Shown piece after piece: positions 50,401-59,400 of a stretch of 64,000 nt of DNA. A program made the position numbers and the translations under genes. Position 1 is the stretch's first letter; each line of letters opens with the position of its first letter. The notes below the pieces were generated by a model, which saw only the letters and a list, made by a program, of their open reading frames with translations, was not told the DNA's origin and did not search any database. The stretch comes from Acanthaster planci. Its lineage: Eukaryota > Echinodermata > Asteroidea > Valvatida > Acanthasteridae. The stretch covers positions 122,460 through 186,459 of the forward strand of contig NW_019091548.1 in assembly GCF_001949145.1 (NCBI RefSeq). The letters are read 5' to 3'.

Positions 50401-53400
50401 CAGGCAACACACAAGATATGTCATCTTCCAGAAGAAAATCTTGATCTAGCCCAGAGTTTCTTACGGGAAGAAGATGAAGCTTCAGAGGGAGAATCATCGT
50501 GTAACTTCTGTTTTCTAGCAGCATTCGGGTGTTTAAAAAACTATGTAATTCATATGCTTTGCCATAGGCACAGTCTGTGCAGATCACGCGTAGTCCCTTG
50601 CGCTCTGTTTGTTCAGTGATTTCGCAATCTCTGCTGCATAAATCAAGCCACTCTTTGGCACATGAAGTGAACTTTCTCCATTGGACATTTGTAAGGGCTT
50701 TTACCTTCAAATTTGACCGATTCTACATGCATTAAACACCTGAAATTTGTCGATGTTGACGTTGAGGCACATGCCATCCGCATTGCCAGACGTCGCCATA
50801 TTTACTGCTTTGTGTCATGACCCACGACCTACGACCTGCATTCGAGTCTCGGATTGAACAATTTGTATCATGTGGTCTAATTACATCATTCCTGAACAAC
50901 TTTTAAACGTGGCAAATTTCAGGCATAGAGCTTCCCCGAGGCAAAATAGTTTGCTCTTTCCACCCAGATTATTAGAAAACTGCAGGATAACTTCTCGAGG
51001 ACTTTTGCATTTGTCATCTCTGGTAATTTATGTGCTCAATTCTGCTCAGAAAATTTATTCCTGCAGTTACTGGAACGAAACAAAAGAATTTAGGGGTTCA
51101 GCTGACGGCCTAACAGGGCTTTTTCACATTTGAAGTTTTCAAACAAACTGTCAAAGACACCCAGGTTAATAAACTTAAAAAGGAGTCTTACTTGTTCACA
51201 TGCTGCAAGGTTTCAACCCAATCGGACATGTACTTCATGGGATATAGTGCTTTGAACAGTGCACCTGTAATGTCATGTGACAATCATCTGATGACATCAT
51301 CATCACATGACGTCAAGCTTAATCTATAACACTTCCCTTTGTAAATACCTGCCCTTCCTAACTATCTGCAAGGTTTCAACCCAATCAGATATGTACATAC
51401 ACAATACAAAAACAATACAAAACATTATTTGTTATTACAGAAAGAGCGCAGATTAGAGATTGCAAACATTTTTCCCTTTTGGTGTTCCACACAATGTGAT
51501 CTGCTCTCAGTGCCAAGTGCTTGAAAATTTGCCAACTCCTGGGTACATGCCCTACGCACTGTGCGCTGCCTATGTTACAGGTAGATAACTATGCGTCCAC
51601 ACACGCAGTAGCCAATGCTCAGTACACGATGGGATTTTCAAGTACACAAATATTGTAAGGAGTTTTTGTTGTTGGCGTTTCATTTGTATGAAGAAGTACA
51701 CCAATTTTATGCACTTCATGCAGTTGAATCCAATGGTTTAGCTGCCATCTAATGGACAATTCATGCTTGTAACTCTTACAGTTTACTTTATACTGACTTT
51801 TTTTTCTGAAGGACTTTTTATTATAACTTCTGGCCTGATGACATCATCGGCCCAAAATTTCACACGTGTTAACTGCGTAAAGATCATCATCCATATCAAT
51901 TTTCAGGTGATTCTGATAAACTTTGCCACAGACATCAATTCAAAATTCATTTTCAGAATTTTCAACCCGTTGCTAGAGGGCACTTGACAATTGCGGAACA
52001 TCATCAGTAAATATTTTGAGGAGTACTCTACCCCATGAGACTTACAACATTGAAAATAAGTCAATAGTTATCACCACTTTTAAACAATAAGCCCACTCCT
52101 GGTTTCAACCAGAAGGAAGGGTCACGTGATGGGACCAACACATGATGAATTAAAGACCAAATTATACTCTGCCACTTGACGTAAACAGAATCTTGCAAGA
52201 GGCCACAGTTGATTTTATATGGATTTTTAAAAATTTAAAACAATATTTAAATATTCAATGGGCTGAACTAAATTTTCAAAAATCAATCATAAATCACTTG
52301 ATGACATCATCATTACGTCATTGTTCTAGACACATCTAAAAACAAGGGTCCTTCATTGATGTAAGTTTGATAACGATCCGAAGTTGTTTAGGAACAAAAG
52401 CCGATGCCAGGTAAACCATGTACAAAACAAAGGGGGTTTGGGTCAGAAGAAGAAAAACCTAGAGGTCATCTGTCCGTTTGCAAACAGAACAGAGGGCTTT
52501 TTCACATTCCTTTGTTAATTTGAACAACCAATCTCTGCACAACCTGACATATGCCTGATGGCGTAATTATTCCACCATGACCAATTAATTTTACTCCTTA
52601 TCTAATGATGTCATCATCACATCAGGTAAATTTTTGTTCAGAACACTTCCTTTCCTTGTTATCTGCAAAGTTTTAAATCAATGGGATACAGAGTTTCAAA
52701 TAGTGCACCTTTAATGTCACGTGACATGTCATTTGATGACGTCATCATCGTATGAGGTCAATTTAGTCTATAACACTTCCATTATTAAGTACCTGCCAAG
52801 TTTGAACCCAATCGAACATGCACTTCAGGAGATACGGTACTTTAAAGGATGCACCTTCAATGTCACGCAAATCGTCTGCTGATGACATTGTCATCACATG
52901 AGGTTAATCCCCATTTAGGAACGTTTCCTTCCAATTTATCTGCAAGGTTTCAACCAAGACATGTACAATACAAAATATAATACAAAACATTATTGTTATT
53001 GCAGAATGAGCACAGATTAGAAATTTTAAACATTTGTCCCTTTTGATGTTCCATATAATGTGATCTGCTCTCAGAGTACACATGTAAGGCAGATATTGCG
53101 TGTCCACGCACACGGTAGTCAATGCACAGTATTCGAATGGGATTCTCAAGTTCGCCAACGCTGTAAGGGGGTTTTTGTTGTTTGCACTTCATTTGTGTGA
53201 AGAAGTTCACATGCACCAGTTATGCACTTCATGCAGTTGACTTCAACGTCTGAGCTATCATCTAAGGGATAATTCAAGCCTAAATCTGTTACGGTTGATT
53301 TTTCAGCAAATTTTGAAGACTAAAAGGACTTTTTATTATAACTTCCGGTCTGATGATGTCATCGACCAAAAATTTCACGTTTAATAATAAATGGGTAAAG

Positions 53401-56400
53401 ATCATCATCCACATCAATTTCCAGGCAATTTAGACAAACTTCACCACAGACATTTATTCAATTTTCCTTTTTCAGAATTTTTACCCTGTCACTAGACGGC
53501 GCTCGACAATTATGTGACGTCAACAGCAAATGGTTTGAAGAATGCTGCACCCCAACAGACTAGCACCGTTGAAAACAACTTGATACCTATTGCCACTTTT
53601 CAATTTATTACTTATTGAAAGGTGAAGAGAAACTTCAAATCTTCTTCTTCTTCTTGTTTTGTTTTAACGGTGCTTTCAGCTACAAAGGCTATTTGTGGCA
53701 ATAATGATACATTTATTCATAACCTTTATTAATCAGCATCACATTATGAAGTTCGGATAAAGGTCCAGTTTTGGAGGCAAGAGGAAATCAGAGTACTAGA
53801 AGAAAACCTACAAGAGCGAGAATTGACTGGAAACCAAATGTACTTAAAGCCCGGGCCACGCCAGGACTCGAACCCAGGCCTCACTGGTGCAAAGTAACGA
53901 AATTCAAATCTTGGTGAAAAACTTGCTTATAAAGCATTGATGCTTAAAAAATAGAGTCATTTTCTATGGAGAAAGCATTTCTGGTATCCCTTTAATTTGC
54001 CCACTGTGCCTGTTATGAGACCCAGTAGAATCAGTGTCATGGCGCCAAACCATAGTTATACTCTACCTCAAGACCAATCCACATACGAGTTTGAAGTTGA
54101 TTATACATGTGTACATGTATGTCAAGTTCTTCTCAAGTTACAGAGAGAAAACTGCCAGACATGTGGATAGGGACAAAAACACACACATTTATACTGAGTT
54201 GTGGGGACTATAAATGTTGAATATAGCCATAAAGGGAACCAAATAGCATTATCCCAAACTTGGTTCCAACTTTCCTAATAGCTCAAATTGTCCCGTTTCA
54301 TGGAGAACAGCCTACCCACACACATACATGTAGTTGTGGGGGCAAACACACTTTATTTCACCAGTCTGTGGAATCAAAAATGTTGTGGGGACAGAATATG
54401 TCCTAATTCGGTCCTAATTTGCCTAACTAAAGAAATCATCCTCTTAATGCAGTGAAGGCCTGATCACATACTGTAGGATGAAGCAAACACAAAATGTCCC
54501 ATTGGCTTCACTGGCAAGGCATAATTCAAGTCTTTCATTAATTTAAGAGAGACACAATCAAGATTGTGGGCTCCAGGCCCTAAGACTGAAGGTTCCAATT
54601 CTGTCTCCAACTACTAATATGCTACCTGCACCACAGGGCAAAGCGTTCCAATAAAATCTAACAAAGAACATTTATCAATCAAGTCTTCAATTTGCTGAAG
54701 AACAAAATCTTACCATTCCAGCGTGCATGGATGAAGAACCAATAACCACCTCCGCCATGATTGACAAATATCATGATGACAATGGAAATCCTATAAAAGC
54801 AAAGGAAGAAACAGCATTTTGCTAACATCAAAATCAGTTCATACACGTATATTCAGACAGAAATGTCAAATTCATGATGAACACATGTCCAGCGAGTGTG
54901 CCCTTGAATGAAATTGCAGGTCACAGAAAACAGTCAAACCTCAAACACACAGTCTCACATTTGTATAGCTCCCTTTCGTACAATGTGATGGGGCTATGAT
55001 GTGACCAACCTGGGACCACTGGTTACAAATAGTTAACTATAGAATCAAAACCACAGTTGTCAATCAAGCACTTGGCAAGAGTAATTCAAGTATCAGTTGA
55101 CAGCACTCATTGATGAAATGCACTGCAGACTCATATGGTAATAATCAGCTGCTGACATGCAAGTCTGCATTACACAGAGCTGCTATGCACACTCAATTTA
55201 CTAAGCGCTGGACAAATGTGTTTCTAAAGCAAAATTGGATTACCAAACCAATGTGTTCAATGATATAATGTAGATGTAATTGCCTGTGATTAGTTGCGGC
55301 AATGTACCGGTACATGCAGTGGAATACATGTACATATTTCCATGAGTATGAGTAAAACTGCCGGTGCTATTTTGGGAGCCAACAAATAAGTAGTAAGATT
55401 TTCCCTGTCATTGCACAATATAATTGAAACTGCAGCTACACATTCATAAGTGATGATTCAACAAATGCGAAATAATGATCACACAAATCAGTCAGGCATA
55501 AGGTGATTGTCAGTGCTGTGGTCATTTACATATTTCTATGCGTAGGAATATGAGAACTTCTGCAAGTGAACAAAAGCAAGCTCAAGGAAATCGTTTAAAA
55601 GTATGAGTAGGAGTAAAGGAAAAAATTCCATAAACAGATGCCACTCATTTTTCCCTGCAGTGACCTATTGGCCATCCAAAAGTAATTAAATTTTTTTAGA
55701 AAGTCAAATTGAGGAGGGCAACTGTCAAAGCATTGTCTTAGAAACACTCAGATTTTTGCAATCAGTCTCCTAGGGTTTTTGCACGTGGCATCATACATGG
55801 AATTCTTTCTAGAGTACATTTTGATGAGAAGTGCCAACATGTACTCAAGTATGAGTACACTTGAGAACCCCGAATATGCCTACTGTAGGCGAGGCAGTTC
55901 AAGAGTATATTTATGAATATCAGGGTATATTTAATGGTCCCATCTCTGAATAAAACAATACATATAAGTCAATGATGTGATTGATGACTCACTAATGAAA
56001 TGGAAATTTACTCAGGAGATGATTATGATATCCACCCAGAGTTGAAGTGCACCCTTACAGCCTAGTGCAAAGTTTTCCTGCACACATTCGGCATGCACAA
56101 GAAGATTATACATTCCAGAAAAAATTGTTGCACGTACTATTAAAAAAGGCACATCAGTGGCAGCGCACCGCAGCGGTCTGTGTGTGTCATAAAATTTGTT
56201 CCATTGTTATGCATGTTTTCTACCAGCGCCGCACGGCGCTGCACATCGGCAGGCTGCAGGAGGCTGCTGTGCGTACATGTGCAGTGCCGGCCAGTGGACC
56301 GCGGCGTGCCTATAAAAATAATATGGACGTCATGCCCAAGCGTTCCCCGCGTCAAATGCACACAAATTTGAATGTTCCCGCTCCAAGCAGGTTACTATCT

Positions 56401-59400
56401 CATCCGATACAAAAGACTTTAAAAAAATGACAAAACGGTCAGAGATACCACATACCCTCTGAATGCATCCAGGGATTTGAGTCTGCGTGGTTTGGGAGGG
56501 TCCTTGTTGACGCTTGTATTAGTTGTAATCGGTTGGCGAGAGGGTGGTGATCCTAGGTCCTAGAAAAATATTATAATCAATGGAAAGTTATCACTTTACC
56601 TGGAGCAGAGTCAGAGATTGAAGACCAAGATAACCTGATGCAGGCCTCGAACTTCATTTTTTTTAGGGCACTGCCATTTCGCATTGGTGGACTGGCTGAA
56701 ATAAACGGCAGTAATGCCAAATGTGAGGGCATTAATGCCATTGGCGTACCAAAGTTATGGGCATTATTGCCATCCTGATGTTTTTTTATAGGCCTATAGC
56801 ATGAAAATCAATATTCATTCAGGCCAAAAGAAAAAGTAGGATACACATTATAGCTGAACATGTCCGTGATTAGTGCCACACCAGCAGCCAAGTGTTGAAA
56901 GGCTTCGGCCTGTTTTGACTGCAGCCGTTCTTTCCTCGGCATTTTGCCTACCACAAAAACTGGCCAGGCCAGTGATTTTGCACACAAAACATACATGTGC
57001 GTGAGAATCAAGGTAGTCCCGATCGACCGATGTCGTGTATGTACAGTTTGGATCGCGCACAGCGCGTGGCACTAAACTGCAAACATTACATTGCAGTGTT
57101 AGTTAAAATGCTGCCAAGACCAAGCAATTGACCAGTGCGCATGAAAAAGGTGGAGCTCTTGATATACTGTTAACGACTACACGTTGATAAGCACTTCGTT
57201 TTAGACTAGCATTGTTACATGGTACATTAAAATGCATGGCTTGGGCATGCTCTGTTGTTATGTTAAGTCGTTGGATAGGCCAGCGGGTGTCGCTTGTGCC
57301 ACGCTTGCGATCGTGCAGTGTGCATGGAGCGGGCCAGCCAGGCCGCCGTTGCGCGGTGGGCCGAGTGTATGAAATCCCCATTTACACACAGTGCACGCGT
57401 GCCCTGCATATGCATGCATGCCATGCATTTGGGTTTCACTGCGTGGTGTTCCAGTCAAATGTGAACGATAATGGAATGCGTAACGATATGTATGTCGCTT
57501 TCCATGCCGCTTTTCGTGTACCTTGTTGAACGGGGGCAGTCTAATATTGGATAAGTTCCTTTTTTTTTAAATACAAAATTCCTGCAAGGAAAATTACCAT
57601 TAAATTCATGTGCATGATTGTTAGGATGTGTATATAGTAATATGAAGGAGCGAGGACGCCCCTTCTTCTGTGGAGAGAGTAATGTAACAAAAGGTCTCTG
57701 GCGCTGGGTCAAGACCCAGCTGGTGGTACGTTCCTTGTGTTGGCACATTCCTTTTTGGGGGTGCTGGGCCATGTCCATTGAGATGAAGTACAAAGGTACA
57801 ATGGACTGCTTCCAGCATTCCACTGATGGTTTGCTAGGAGGGTATAAAACGCCCATGCAACTACCACTGGGTGAGGCCACCAATGAGGCCCGGGTTCGAG
57901 TCCCAGCTTGGCCCAGGCTTTAAGTGCATTTGGTTTCCAGTCCATACTCGCTCTTGCAGGTTTTCTTCGGGCACTTCGTTTCCTCCTGCCACTAAAACTG
58001 ATCTTCTTTCTAACTCCGTAATATGATGCTGATTCATAAAGTGTATGAAAGCGCCATTAAAACCAAAACAGCAACAACAACACTGGGTGAGGCATTTCCA
58101 CAGAACACTCTGGCTGGGGACACATCTCTGTAGCTTGACGGGCCACGGTCTTTTTTCTGTATACAGTGTGAAGTTAGTTGTAGCCTGTTTATTTTGTATA
58201 AGTTACTGCCGTCCGTCAGTGTCTCTCTTCCATCATGTAAGTTTGTATTTTGTTTGCTAGGTTGTTGAGTGCTATGGGGACCTACATGTACATGTTGCCT
58301 GGTTAATCTCACTCCTTTTTATTTTTTTTTAGAGAGAATTAAGAAATAAAATGTTCTTTTTTTATACTTTTTCTGGAGACCAAAATAAATAACTTGTGTT
58401 CAGTTGACTGATTTTGAGTTTGTGTTCTCAACTGGCGGGCGTGGCCCCTACAAAGGGGTCGCCGTTACAATATGCACATGTAGGGCACTACGGCCAAAAG
58501 AAAAAAAGGCACTGCTATCTTTTCAGAGGCACCACGGCCACATGGGAGGGCACCGACGGCCGTGGCCGTTGCGAAATTTGAGGCCTGCTGATGATCCTAG
58601 ATGACTTGATTATGACTGGCAATAGTGAGCCTGATGACGACATGATTTAATAATTAAGTCTCCTTAGTCCTTAAAGTTTTGCCCTTTGAATGTGTTGTTA
58701 ATATCTAAGTACACCTTGATATCTTTATCTACAACACAGAGACTAACAACAAATCAGCAAAAAGGCCCCAGGTCTGTGTAGGATGGCCCCCTGGTTCCAA
58801 CCTTTTCACAAATACCCAAGGGCTAAACTTAGCTCCACTTGTTTTGCATAATTTACTTTACCCTTGTATAGATTCCATACAGACGTACATGTGTTCCCCT
58901 CATTTGGTGACACAAAGAAAGGCACTTCATATCAATGGCAGCATGAACTAGGCATATACACAAAGACCCCTGCCCTACCTATACACTGTACATGTAGGGA
59001 CTCGCCAGGAATACATAAACGTACAATGTGTCAGATACTAATTATGTTGCTGATTGGTGACAAAGCTCTTTCTTGTTTCAGCGCAGAGGCCATAATTCTG
59101 AGAAGTGCATGTACACATGTACATTAGCTGTCAAAACATGAAAACAAGCTTAAAACATGCAATCAAAGACCAAAGTAGGCCAGCAACTCATCTCATCCAG
59201 GTGAAGATCCTCCCAACTTTTGAGATTTGTTTGATGTGCAATGCACGTACTTGTACATGTATACTGAACAGTCCTTAAGCTGTGACTTAACAGGTGAGAA
59301 TAAACACTAACATGTGTATGGTATAAACCCTCTGAATCAAATGTAATGAGGGCAAATTTTGGCTCACTACTGAAACATACAGAAGAATCAGTGACATGTG

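Noticed and set aside
56047-56430. 127-codon plus-strand frame in intron 3
   Set aside because: GC-rich, His/Arg-rich translation without family match, opposite to the host gene and adjoining exon 3. Likely chance.
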